Assembly (NCBI GenBank): GCA_016873575.1
Contig: VGWY01000153.1
Span: forward strand, 1-6,133
From: Nitrospira sp.
GTDB lineage: Bacteria; Nitrospirota; Thermodesulfovibrionia; Thermodesulfovibrionales; SM23-35
Reading direction: 5' to 3'
Length of the DNA: 6,133 nt
Positions 1 through 4,221 of this stretch are shown here, in pieces. Position 1 is the stretch's first letter, and each line of letters begins with the position of its first letter. The notes under the pieces are model-generated. The model saw only the letters and a program-made list of their open reading frames with translations. It made no database searches and was not told where the DNA came from. The position numbers were made by a program, and so were the translations under genes.

Positions 1-11
1 CCTCGTTATGC
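1..11 (+). other. Right end (R' box) of an integron attC site, cut by the window edge
   Basis: The first bases end in CGTTATGC, with GTTATGC at 5-11. The same R' heptamer closes the well-formed attC at 4662-4719. It directly precedes a short leader and a gene, as expected at the start of a cassette. The left part of the site lies outside the window, so its arms cannot be checked. The call rests on the box and on the other attC sites downstream. Confidence 0.55.
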
Positions 12-20
12 ATAAATCAA

Positions 21-26
21 TATAAT
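21..26 (+). promoter_or_regulatory. Possible -10 box for the first cassette gene
   Basis: A perfect TATAAT lies 26 bases before the ATG at 53. With normal spacing the -35 would fall at about -2 to 4, at the window edge and overlapping the preceding attC, so it cannot be judged. The downstream AGGGGT at 42-47 is a good ribosome-binding site for ATG 53. Confidence 0.35.
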
Positions 27-52
27 AAGGCACATTAAATCAGGGGTGTTTG

Positions 53-307
53 ATGAACAAAGCTGTTTATATTCAGACTGCTGAAAAACGTGATCTAAGT
101 GCTATTTTAAATCTCATAAAAGATTATGAACGTTATGACGTGGAATTCGCTAAACGCTATCATGATATTTACTTCAGTAAGAATAAGATAACTGAGCAAG
201 ATGAAGTCTTTGTGGCTAAAATGGAAGGAAAAACCATCGGTGTAATCGGATTCAAATCGTCGGTCACGGGGTCAGGTCTTGTTTCTTGCATTTTAAGCCA
301 TTGTTAA
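53..307 (+). pseudogene. GNAT-family N-acetyltransferase, 3'-truncated by a mobile-element remnant
   Basis: ATG 53 is chosen over the in-frame TTG at 50 because AGGGGT (42-47) sits at good spacing from it. The first 72 or so residues read as the N-terminal half of a GNAT acyl-CoA acetyltransferase: an early AEKRDLSAILNLIKDY helix, then EVFVAKMEGKTIGVIGF, the beta-strand pair that comes before the acetyl-CoA binding motif. Full-length GNATs are usually about 140-170 residues. Here the reading frame runs at about 268 into GGGGTCAGGTCTT, an element end, and stops 13 codons later. Motif A (the Q/R-x-x-G-x-G/A loop) and everything after it are missing, so no acetyltransferase activity is expected. 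The family assignment is from sequence feel and is fairly confident; the truncation is seen directly. Confidence 0.75.
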
Positions 308-437
308 GTTATAAAACAACATGGCAAGACCGTTAAGGATAGGACATAGGTAGGAGGGTCAGGTCTTTACTTTTACTGTTTTATCTCTCGTGCTTATAGG
401 AGGCAATACTAAAGAGCAAGAATAAAGACTTGACCCC
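268..437 (+). mobile_element. Decayed IS200/Y1-type (RAYT-like) element remnant
   Basis: GGGGTCAGGTCTT at 268-280 recurs as GGGTCAGGTCTTT at 356-368. Its inverted partner AAAGACTTGACCCC lies at 424-437 (one mismatch over 13 bases). Between the first two copies, ATG 321 begins the peptide MARPLRI, the usual start of REP-associated / IS200-like Y1 transposases, and the frame stops after ten codons. The simplest reading is an element that lost its interior and kept a left end, a duplicated left end and a right end. It interrupts the GNAT frame. The exact boundaries are inferred from the repeats. Confidence 0.6.
321..353 (+). pseudogene. N-terminal scrap of a Y1/RAYT transposase
   Basis: The frame from ATG 321 reads MARPLRIGHR and then a TAG stop. 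MARPLRI is the characteristic N-terminus of the transposase family with the Y1_Tnp (HUH) domain that carries out single-strand transposition of IS200/REP-type elements. The rest of the roughly 200-300-residue protein, including the HUH motif and the catalytic Tyr, is absent. It lies inside the repeat-bounded element at 268-437. Recognition is from the family's N-terminal signature only. Confidence 0.55.
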
Positions 438-513
438 TTTTGCTTTTGTACTTTTGCTTTTGTAACTTTTGCTTTTGTGACCCCTTGTGACCCCCTTTTG
501 TGACCCCTTTTGC
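431..513 (+). repeat. Imperfect tandem repeats built from TTTTGCTTTTGT and TGACCCC
   Basis: Three near-copies of a 14-15 base unit (TTTTGCTTTTGTAC, TTTTGCTTTTGTAAC, TTTTGCTTTTGTGAC) are followed by three copies of TGACCCC(C)TTKTG, ending in TTTTGC. The block continues directly from the right end of the element (TGACCCCTTTTGC), as if that terminus had expanded by slippage or repeated abortive insertion. It has no coding sense. The probable PIN coding fragment begins right after it. Confidence 0.7.
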
Positions 514-521
514 GGTGCTCG

Positions 522-617
522 ATGAAAAACGGATATACGCTGCTGACAGCAGACTTCGATCTCTATCAGGTAGCGTATGCCCTGGGTATCAGGACCATGT
601 ATTGGACAACAACCTAA
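522..617 (+). pseudogene. C-terminal fragment of a probable PIN-domain toxin
   Basis: The frame reads MKNGYTLLTADFDLYQVA and then YALGIRTMYWTTT, ending in TAA at 615-617. LLTADFDLYQVAYALGI resembles the C-terminal part of PIN (VapC-like) ribonucleases, where an acidic metal-binding Asp sits in a 'TxDxDF' stretch followed by a helix and a small final strand. Only 31 codons remain of a usual 120-140; the 5' part is replaced by the repeat block. The stop codon falls inside an attC R'' box (ACCTAAC, 612-618), as for three other cassette genes here, which supports a genuine cassette gene end. The family call is moderate at best. The ATG at 522 has no good ribosome-binding site and is probably an internal Met. 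Confidence 0.4.
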
Positions 618-642
618 CAACCGCTATAGTATTGCGTTTTGC
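612..642 (+). other. Truncated attC remnant (R'' box ACCTAAC)
   Basis: ACCTAAC at 612-618 fits the RYYYAAC R'' box and holds the stop codon of the PIN-like fragment. A degenerate GTTTTGC follows at 636-642, but only 17 bases lie between them, too short for normal attC arms; only CGC/GCG could pair. Most likely the right side of the site was lost when the ParD-like/RelE module became joined here, so cassette 1 is composite. Confidence 0.4.
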
Positions 643-674
643 TACATTTAGATATAAAATAAAACAAAATGCAA
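632..674 (+). promoter_or_regulatory. Promoter and inverted-repeat operator of the ParD-like/RelE operon
   Basis: TTGCGTTTTG (632-641) and CAAAATGCAA (665-674) form an inverted repeat with one mismatch in 10, 33 bases apart start to start, about three helical turns. Between them lies TATAAA (653-658), a -10 candidate. TTGCGT (632-637) could be the -35 with a short spacer of about 15. The repeat brackets the promoter 27 bases upstream of the antitoxin ATG, the usual place for TA autorepression by a ribbon-helix-helix antitoxin. The inverted repeat is seen; its use as operator is inferred. Confidence 0.5.
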
Positions 675-700
675 CTTAATCACAATTGGAGGTATTAAAA

Positions 701-919
701 ATGGCCACTGCTGTAAGAATATCAAAAGAATTAGTCAGTGAGGCTAAAAAATATAGCCGTATTGACCATAGATCTGTAACAGGTCAAATAGAGCACTGGG
801 CAAGAATAGGCAAATGCGCTGAAGAAAATCCAGACTTAACCTACAGTCTTATCAAAGAAATACTTATAGGAATAGAAGAATTAGAGCAAGGTGAAAGGTC
901 AGAATACAAGTTTGGATAG
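701..919 (+). CDS. ParD-like antitoxin (PF11903 type)
   Basis: A 72-residue antitoxin of a type II toxin-antitoxin pair, expected to bind and neutralise the RelE-like toxin encoded next to it and to repress the operon. ATG 701 is chosen because GGAGGT (688-693) lies 7 bases upstream; the in-frame TTG at 686 overlaps that site. The start, ATAVRISKELVSEAKKYS, is a strand followed by a helix of ribbon-helix-helix type. HRSVTGQIEHWARIGK is the signature block of the ParD_like family. The acidic and hydrophobic C-terminal third (NPDLTYSLIKEILIGIEELE) would be the toxin-wrapping part. The stop is 6 bases before the toxin ATG. An inverted repeat over the promoter fits autoregulation. It shares its cassette with broken genes upstream, but itself looks intact. 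Confidence 0.85.
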   Translation: MATAVRISKELVSEAKKYSRIDHRSVTGQIEHWARIGKCAEENPDLTYSLIKEILIGIEELEQGERSEYKFG

Positions 920-925
920 TAACGG

Positions 926-1207
926 ATGAAAATCTATCAATCAAGAATTTTTGAAAATAAAGTCAAAAAGTTTTCAAAGCAAGAAAAAAGAATATTAGAT
1001 GAAGAAATTAAAAGGATAATAGAAAACCCTTTTGTTGGAGAAGAAAAGAAAGGAGACCTTCGGGGTGTGTATATTCATAAGTTCAAAATCAAAACTATTC
1101 AATATCTCCTTTCCTACAGAATGATTAATGATGGGTTAGAATTAATTATGATTGGCCCACACGAAAATTACTATCGCGATTTGAAAAGTTATTTAAAGAG
1201 AAGATAA
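926..1207 (+). CDS. RelE/ParE-superfamily toxin (RelE/StbE-like)
   Basis: A 93-residue basic protein directly after the ParD-like antitoxin. The layout is that of the RelE/ParE fold: an N-terminal strand (MKIYQSRIFENKVKKF), two helices (SKQEKRILDEEIKRIIENP), a short G-D-L-R-G turn, then the beta-sheet (VYIHKFKIKTIQYLLSYRM, GLELIMIGPHENYYRDL). The closing GPHENYYRDLKSYL block is typical of toxins annotated 'type II TA system RelE/ParE family' and probably carries active-site Tyr/Arg residues. If RelE-like it would cleave mRNA on the ribosome; if ParE-like it would poison gyrase. The sequence does not decide this. The ribosome-binding site is weak, so translation is probably coupled to the antitoxin 6 bases upstream. 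An attC site begins 5 bases after the stop. Confidence 0.85.
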   Translation: MKIYQSRIFENKVKKFSKQEKRILDEEIKRIIENPFVGEEKKGDLRGVYIHKFKIKTIQYLLSYRMINDGLELIMIGPHENYYRDLKSYLKRR

Positions 1208-1212
1208 ACAAT

Positions 1213-1302
1213 GTCTAACAATAAAATTAAGTCGCCCATACCTCTCCGCCCTTAGGGGCGGAGTCTGCGTTACGTGGACTCCGCTCAACTCCGCCGTTAT
1301 GT
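1213..1302 (+). other. attC recombination site (90 bp) after the RelE-like toxin
   Basis: R'' is GTCTAAC (1213-1219) and R' is GTTATGT (1296-1302), preceded by GCTCAACTCCGCC, which looks like many attC right arms. The centre folds strongly: CTCCGCCC/GGGCGGAG around a TTAG loop (1244-1263), with an alternative GCGGAGTC (1258-1265)/GACTCCGC (1277-1284) pairing. The left arm next to R'' pairs poorly with the right arm, so the site may be chimeric or worn. Its position after one complete TA operon and before the next supports it. Confidence 0.72.
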
Positions 1303-1331
1303 CTGAAAAAAAATTATAAACATGGTATTAT
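1303..1331 (+). promoter_or_regulatory. Candidate promoter of hicBA inside the cassette
   Basis: CTGAAA (1303-1308, 4/6 to the -35 consensus) and TATTAT (1326-1331, 5/6 to the -10) are separated by 17 bases. They lie just inside the cassette after the attC, 29 bases upstream of the hicB start. TA cassettes usually carry their own promoter, unlike most promoterless cassettes. This is a weak consensus-only call. Confidence 0.4.
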
Positions 1332-1359
1332 TTTGAAAATAGTGTAGCGAGGTTTAAAC

Positions 1360-1557
1360 ATGAAAACTAAATTAAACATGATTTATTGGAAGGGTGATAA
1401 ATTTTGGGTAGGTAAATTACTTGAACATCCGGAAATAATGACACAGGGAGAAACATTGGAAGAACTTGAAGAAAATATGAAAGATGCATATATATTGATG
1501 ACAATGGAAGATGTTCCTGAAAAACATAGGGTTAAGAAACTTGAATTAGCAGTATGA
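1360..1557 (+). CDS. hicB: HicB-family antitoxin
   Basis: A 65-residue protein with the compact HicB fold: a strand pair (LNMIYWKGDKFWVGKLLEHP), the ITQGET-type turn (MTQGETLEELEENM), then a helix (LEELEENMKDAYILM). It is the short form, without an obvious C-terminal helix-turn-helix or ribbon-helix-helix DNA-binding domain, so it would neutralise HicA by direct binding; whether it also represses is unclear. ATG 1360 has GAGG (1349-1352) 7 bases upstream. Its TGA overlaps the hicA ATG (ATGA at 1554-1557), so the two are translationally coupled. The antitoxin-first order is common outside E. coli. The gene lies alone with hicA between two attC sites. Confidence 0.85.
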   Translation: MKTKLNMIYWKGDKFWVGKLLEHPEIMTQGETLEELEENMKDAYILMTMEDVPEKHRVKKLELAV

Positions 1558-1727
1558 AGAGGAAGGACCTCATCAAGAGGTTGACCGATAAAGGATGCAT
1601 TCTCGTGAGACATGGTAGCCGGCATGATCTATATAAAAATCCAGCCACTGGTAAGAAACAGCCTATCCCGAGGCATAACGAAATAGACGAGAATCTTGCG
1701 AAACACATAATAAAAGAATTGACATAA
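1554..1727 (+). CDS. hicA: HicA-family mRNA interferase toxin (57 aa)
   Basis: A short gene starting at the ATG of the ATGA overlap with hicB. The protein has the dsRNA-binding-like HicA layout: an N-terminal basic helix (MKRKDLIKRLTDKGC), strand ILVRHGSRHDLY with the G-S-x-H motif whose His (residue 24) is the expected catalytic residue, strand KKQPIPRHN, and a closing helix (EIDENLAKHIIKEL). Fifty-seven residues is at the short end of the usual 55-80 range. It would cleave mRNA and tmRNA independently of the ribosome unless bound by HicB. The TAA stop (1725-1727) lies within the attC R'' box ACATAAC, so the cassette has no 3' spacer. No frameshift or missing key residue is apparent. Confidence 0.85.
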   Translation: MKRKDLIKRLTDKGCILVRHGSRHDLYKNPATGKKQPIPRHNEIDENLAKHIIKELT

Positions 1728-1813
1728 CAACAACATCGAGGCGACACGGGATTAACGCCTGTTCTTTTTTATTATGGCCTTATTCTCCGTGCGCCTCATT
1801 CATGGCGTCAGAT
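1722..1813 (+). other. attC site after hicA, with degenerate R' box
   Basis: R'' ACATAAC (1722-1728) overlaps the hicA stop. The left arm GAGGCG-A-CACGG (1738-1749) pairs with CCGTGCGCCTC (1787-1797), leaving a single unpaired A (1744), the extrahelical base typical of attC bottom strands. The right box is GTCAGAT (1807-1813), one change from GTTAGAT, so its GTT core is lost. The loop contains a second possible stem (AGGCG 1739-1743 / CGCCT 1756-1760) followed by GTTCTTTTTT, which might act as a weak terminator for hicBA. Confidence 0.65.
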
Positions 1814-1941
1814 GCAAAAAGCAGCAGCAATTACAGGTAGCCAGTTCGACAACATCGCTGTAATGCAGAACATGAAAGATTTGCGAATTTTGGTTAAAAT
1901 AGATAACAGATGCAAAACAAATAAAGCAAGGGGGATATAAC

Positions 1942-2163
1942 ATGAAGAAAATAACAGCAACAGATACCCTTACATTGTCAATACCTGAAAGAATCCAACT
2001 AGTAGAAGATATCTGGGATACGATAGCTGCCGAGGGCCAGTCTATTGAATTAACAGAAGATGAGAAAAGGATAATTGATGAACGATTGGAGGCTTATCAT
2101 AGAAATCCTGATTTAGGCTCTCCATGGGAGGATGTTTATAAAAGGATAGTAAGCAGGCAATGA
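1942..2163 (+). CDS. Addiction-module antitoxin (PF09720 type)
   Basis: A 73-residue antitoxin. The N-terminal block TDTLTLSIPERIQLVEDIWDTIA is the conserved core of the 'putative addiction module component' family, whose members pair with ParE/RelE toxins. The C-terminal ERLEAYHRNPDLGSPWEDV followed by YKRI matches the family's toxin-binding tail (helix, short linker, W-x-D-V, basic end). ATG 1942 is preceded by GGGGGA (1930-1935) at 6 bases. Its TGA overlaps the toxin ATG at 2160-2163, so the pair is coupled. The 128-base leader between the attC and this start contains a 42-codon open frame of doubtful meaning and no strong promoter. Confidence 0.88.
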   Translation: MKKITATDTLTLSIPERIQLVEDIWDTIAAEGQSIELTEDEKRIIDERLEAYHRNPDLGSPWEDVYKRIVSRQ

Positions 2164-2465
2164 AATATAAGGTCATTATCAGGCCTGAAGCTGAAGATGA
2201 CTTAAAGGGAGCTTTTTCTTGGTATGAAGATAAACGGACAGGGTTAGGTTATGACTTCCTTTTACAGGTTAATGCAGGAATCAACTTCATAAATAGAAAT
2301 CCTGAAATTCATCCAATAGAATACAAAGGAACGAGGAAACATCTTATCAAAAGGTTTCCATACAAAATCATTTATCTTGTAGAGGAAGAAAAGATAATAA
2401 TCCTTGCTGTAATTCATGGCAAGAGAAGACCTGATTTGATAAAAAAGAGAATAGATAGCATCTAA
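2160..2465 (+). CDS. ParE/RelE-superfamily toxin
   Basis: A 101-residue toxin starting in the ATGA overlap with its antitoxin. It has the full ParE-type pattern: the strand YKVIIRPEAEDDL, the helix pair DLKGAFSWYEDKRTGLGYDF and LLQVNAGINFINRNPE, then beta-strands with KHLIKRFPYKIIYLVEEE and IIILAVIHGKRRPDL. RxFPYxIxY and AVxHxxRxP are the most conserved stretches of ParE proteins paired with PF09720 antitoxins. The target (gyrase or ribosome-bound mRNA) cannot be told from sequence. Its TAA (2463-2465) lies inside an attC-like R'' box ATCTAAC, but no arms follow; the downstream sequence belongs to another gene. Confidence 0.9.
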   Translation: MKYKVIIRPEAEDDLKGAFSWYEDKRTGLGYDFLLQVNAGINFINRNPEIHPIEYKGTRKHLIKRFPYKIIYLVEEEKIIILAVIHGKRRPDLIKKRIDSI

Positions 2466-2466
2466 C
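2460..2466 (+). other. Orphan attC R'' box at the end of the parE-like gene
   Basis: ATCTAAC fits RYYYAAC and contains the toxin stop codon, as in the hicA and DUF2283 cassettes. No inverted arm or GTTRRRY box follows before the lipoprotein gene. This looks like the left edge of an attC whose remainder was deleted or replaced when the lipoprotein segment was joined on. Confidence 0.4.
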
Positions 2467-2491
2467 AAAGGACGGTATCATAAAAAATTTA

Positions 2492-3673
2492 TTGAGGAGT
2501 ATGGCAGCACTAATATTGCATGCATTACTTACGGTTTTTTTAGTAGCATGTGGACGTGGCGGCGGTGGCGTTTCCAATGACACTACTACACCCGCTTTTA
2601 CACTGAATCTGATTAAAACTGTTGATATAACCACAGATGCCGACGGTGGCTCAGCCCGTCCTGAGATTATTGCTGCAAGCGCAGACAGAGTTTTTGTTGT
2701 TTATCTTGGTAATATTAGAAGTAATAGGACTTTTGATGTGAAGATTTACAATAGTAATCTTGACACGGTAATTGCCTCTAAAACATTGGTTTCAACTTCC
2801 TCAGACTACGGCAGTCCAACAGATATCAGAGTTGCTTCTGATGGTCAATATCTCTATGCCTTCTATGAGACAAATAAAACCACTTCTCCAACAACCGCCA
2901 TAACCTATCTCTGGGGCGCAAAATATACATTGGACGATAACTTTAACCGTGTTGCTTATACCGCAGCTCCCATCACAAACAGCAAACCCATGTCAGAACT
3001 TCAAGACGGGGGGGAATTAGTTGATGATCCTGCGCCTCTTGTTAGACCAAACACAGTGTTTGTAATTACACGACTTAAATATTCCTTATCGACGACTGGT
3101 AACACTATTTATAGAGTTCGGGAGTTTAGCAAGGACAATCTCGCCACTTTGTCCGAGTTCGATTTGGATTTATCCAATGTGGCTGATGGCAGAGGGCGAG
3201 TAACTTCTTTTCTATACTGGAACAATAGTATTTTCATGGCTCTTGCAACAACAGTTTCAGACCAAGGTGTAAATGAAGGTAATGATGACAGTGCCAAGTC
3301 GGATATTGTCTTAGTTAAAATGACGCAAAACTGGACTTTTAATCCGCAAAATGATGTTCAAATCATCTCCGCCGAACCCGATGACAGAGAGAATTATGCC
3401 GCTGGCTTTAAAACTGATGGAAACTATTTCTATATCACCTATAAGCAAGCAGTAGGAAGCCCGCCAACAGGAGAGCAGAGAGCCTTGATTAAGATTTTTG
3501 ACAACAATTTCAATCAGATTCTTAGAGAACAAGTAAAAAGTGCAGTGTGGGGAACAGGCGGAGGGGAGATACGACCATCGCTTGAAGTTATGGGGAATAG
3601 AATTTTCTCTGGACAGAGCAGCGGTCAAGGTATTGGAAGCGGGAATGCAGAGATATATGTTTATGAAAAGTAA
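2492..3673 (+). CDS. Predicted lipoprotein with beta-propeller-like repeats, unknown function
   Basis: About 393 residues; not a family I can name. The N-terminus is a lipoprotein signal: hydrophobic ALILHALLTVFLVAC with lipobox L-V-A-C, then a Gly-rich linker (GRGGGG). Gly after the Cys fits outer-membrane sorting. The mature part repeats a motif of Asp/Gly turn plus strand ending in aromatic residues (ADRVFVVY, DGQYLYAFYE, PNTVFVIT, NNSIFMALAT, DGNYFYITYK, GNRIFSG), spaced about 50-75 residues, which suggests a five- or six-bladed beta-propeller. The start is uncertain. TTG 2492 has no ribosome-binding site, and ATG 2501 has AGGAG only one base away. ATA 2480, 7 bases after AAAGGA (2467-2472), would give the best signal peptide (Lys and Arg before the hydrophobic core). 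No catalytic motif is visible. It lies between TA cassettes on the same strand. Confidence 0.7.
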   Translation: MRSMAALILHALLTVFLVACGRGGGGVSNDTTTPAFTLNLIKTVDITTDADGGSARPEIIAASADRVFVVYLGNIRSNRTFDVKIYNSNLDTVIASKTLVSTSSDYGSPTDIRVASDGQYLYAFYETNKTTSPTTAITYLWGAKYTLDDNFNRVAYTAAPITNSKPMSELQDGGELVDDPAPLVRPNTVFVITRLKYSLSTTGNTIYRVREFSKDNLATLSEFDLDLSNVADGRGRVTSFLYWNNSIFMALATTVSDQGVNEGNDDSAKSDIVLVKMTQNWTFNPQNDVQIISAEPDDRENYAAGFKTDGNYFYITYKQAVGSPPTGEQRALIKIFDNNFNQILREQVKSAVWGTGGGEIRPSLEVMGNRIFSGQSSGQGIGSGNAEIYVYEK

Positions 3674-3702
3674 GTTTGACCATTATGTGCGAAGAGGGGG
3701 AA

Positions 3703-3744
3703 AAGGGGACGCCCCTTATTAGTAGAATTTAGGGATAGGGGACG
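3703..3744 (+). repeat. GGGGACG repeats, possible mobile-element end remnant
   Basis: AAGGGG-ACG-CCCCTT (3703-3717) is a perfect 6-bp palindromic stem with a 3-base loop. AGGGGACG recurs at 3737-3744. Such A/GGGGACG termini often flank IS200/Y1-type elements in environmental bacteria, and another such remnant lies at 268-437. No transposase coding is present here. The stem lacks a following T-run, so I do not call it a terminator. The rest of the 119-base gap between the lipoprotein stop and the attC shows nothing I recognise. Confidence 0.35.
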
Positions 3745-3792
3745 TTGCCAACTTGAACAACATAAGGGGTAAATGGAAATAGAAAAATAAAT

Positions 3793-3859
3793 GCCTAACC
3801 AGTCGCTCAAGAGGGACGTAGCGTAATACCGCCGCGCCTCTTAGCTCAAGTCGTTAGGC
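3793..3859 (+). other. attC recombination site (67 bp), canonical boxes
   Basis: R'' GCCTAAC (3793-3799) and R' GTTAGGC (3853-3859) are perfectly complementary and match the classical integron consensus. The inner arms GCT-C-AAGAGG (3805-3814) and CCTCTTAGC (3837-3845) pair completely apart from one unpaired C (3808), the extrahelical base. The loop is 22 bases. This is the clearest attC in the window. It closes the cassette holding the lipoprotein and opens the zinc-ribbon cassette. Confidence 0.88.
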
Positions 3860-3879
3860 ACAAAGGAGATTAATGGACA

Positions 3880-4098
3880 ATGTCTAAGGTCATAAAACAT
3901 GGCACTGATTGGCCAAGCCATCGGAAAGCATGGTATGGAAAACAAGTAAAATGTGCCGGCTGTGGCTGTTTATTTGAAATTACAGAGAAAACCCAATTCA
4001 GTCACACTACAGGACGAGGCAGTGTGGGATACTATGAAGCTCACAGCATCTGCTGTCCTGAATGTGGTAATACTGGAAATAAGTTACGTTGGCATTAG
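3880..4098 (+). CDS. Small zinc-ribbon protein, unknown function
   Basis: A 72-residue protein with two Cys pairs, CAGC (after VK, about residues 25-28, with a further Cys in GCLF) and CCPEC (about residues 58-62), separated by about 30 residues. This is the spacing of a treble-clef or zinc-ribbon metal site. Strands VKCAGCGCLFEIT and AHSICCPECGNT flank the site. It starts at ATG 3880, since ATG 3873 gives only four codons (MDNV) before a stop. AAAGGAG (3862-3868) is 11 bases from 3880 and 4 from 3873, so the four-codon frame may couple to it. It is the first gene after the attC R' box, as expected for a cassette gene. No attC follows directly. A nucleic-acid-binding or regulatory role is a guess. 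Confidence 0.65.
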   Translation: MSKVIKHGTDWPSHRKAWYGKQVKCAGCGCLFEITEKTQFSHTTGRGSVGYYEAHSICCPECGNTGNKLRWH

Positions 4099-4221
4099 GA
4101 AAAAGAGCACTTCCATGCCTTCAAAATTGATTGATAAAAACACTATTTGAATCAAGCAGACGATGTAATTATCCTCCGATTGATTTAAGAATTCGGCGGT
4201 AAAAAAATGATAAAATAAGCC

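Noticed and set aside
431..513. CRISPR-like array
   Set aside because: Units are 11-15 bases, contiguous and low in complexity, without unique spacers of regular length.
381..620. 79-codon - strand frame rich in KSKS/KGVK
   Set aside because: The Lys/Ser-rich part is simply the reverse reading of the TTTTGC/TGACCCC repeat block, and the rest lies opposite the PIN-like fragment.
1880..1916. TTTGCG ... TGCAAA as an operator of the PF09720 antitoxin
   Set aside because: Only 5-6 bases match, it is AT-rich, and there is no good promoter between the halves; it is far weaker than the repeat at 632-674.
2368..2634. 88-codon - strand frame across the toxin/lipoprotein junction
   Set aside because: It spans the end of one supported + strand gene and the signal peptide of the next. 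The Pro-rich stretch is the reverse of the Gly-rich linker codons.
3311..3628. 105-codon - strand frame inside the lipoprotein gene
   Set aside because: It is antisense to a long, well-structured coding frame, has no ribosome-binding site, and its composition is unlike a real protein.
3703..3717. AAGGGG-ACG-CCCCTT as an intrinsic terminator of the lipoprotein gene
   Set aside because: The stem is only 6 bp and no T-run follows; the recurring GGGGACG favours an element-end repeat.
3540..3722. 60-codon + strand frame at the end of the lipoprotein gene
   Set aside because: It overlaps the lipoprotein frame, lacks a ribosome-binding site and extends only into repeat-like sequence.
3953..4150. 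65-codon + strand frame overlapping the zinc-ribbon gene
   Set aside because: It is an alternative frame of the zinc-ribbon gene and lacks the Cys pairs; the frame from 3880 has better start context and a coherent metal site.
4171..4207. Imperfect inverted repeat CCTCCGATT / AATTCGGCGG followed by an A-run, as a terminator or worn attC
   Set aside because: The stem has mismatches, the A-run would serve only a - strand transcript that does not exist here, and no RYYYAAC or GTTRRRY boxes flank it.
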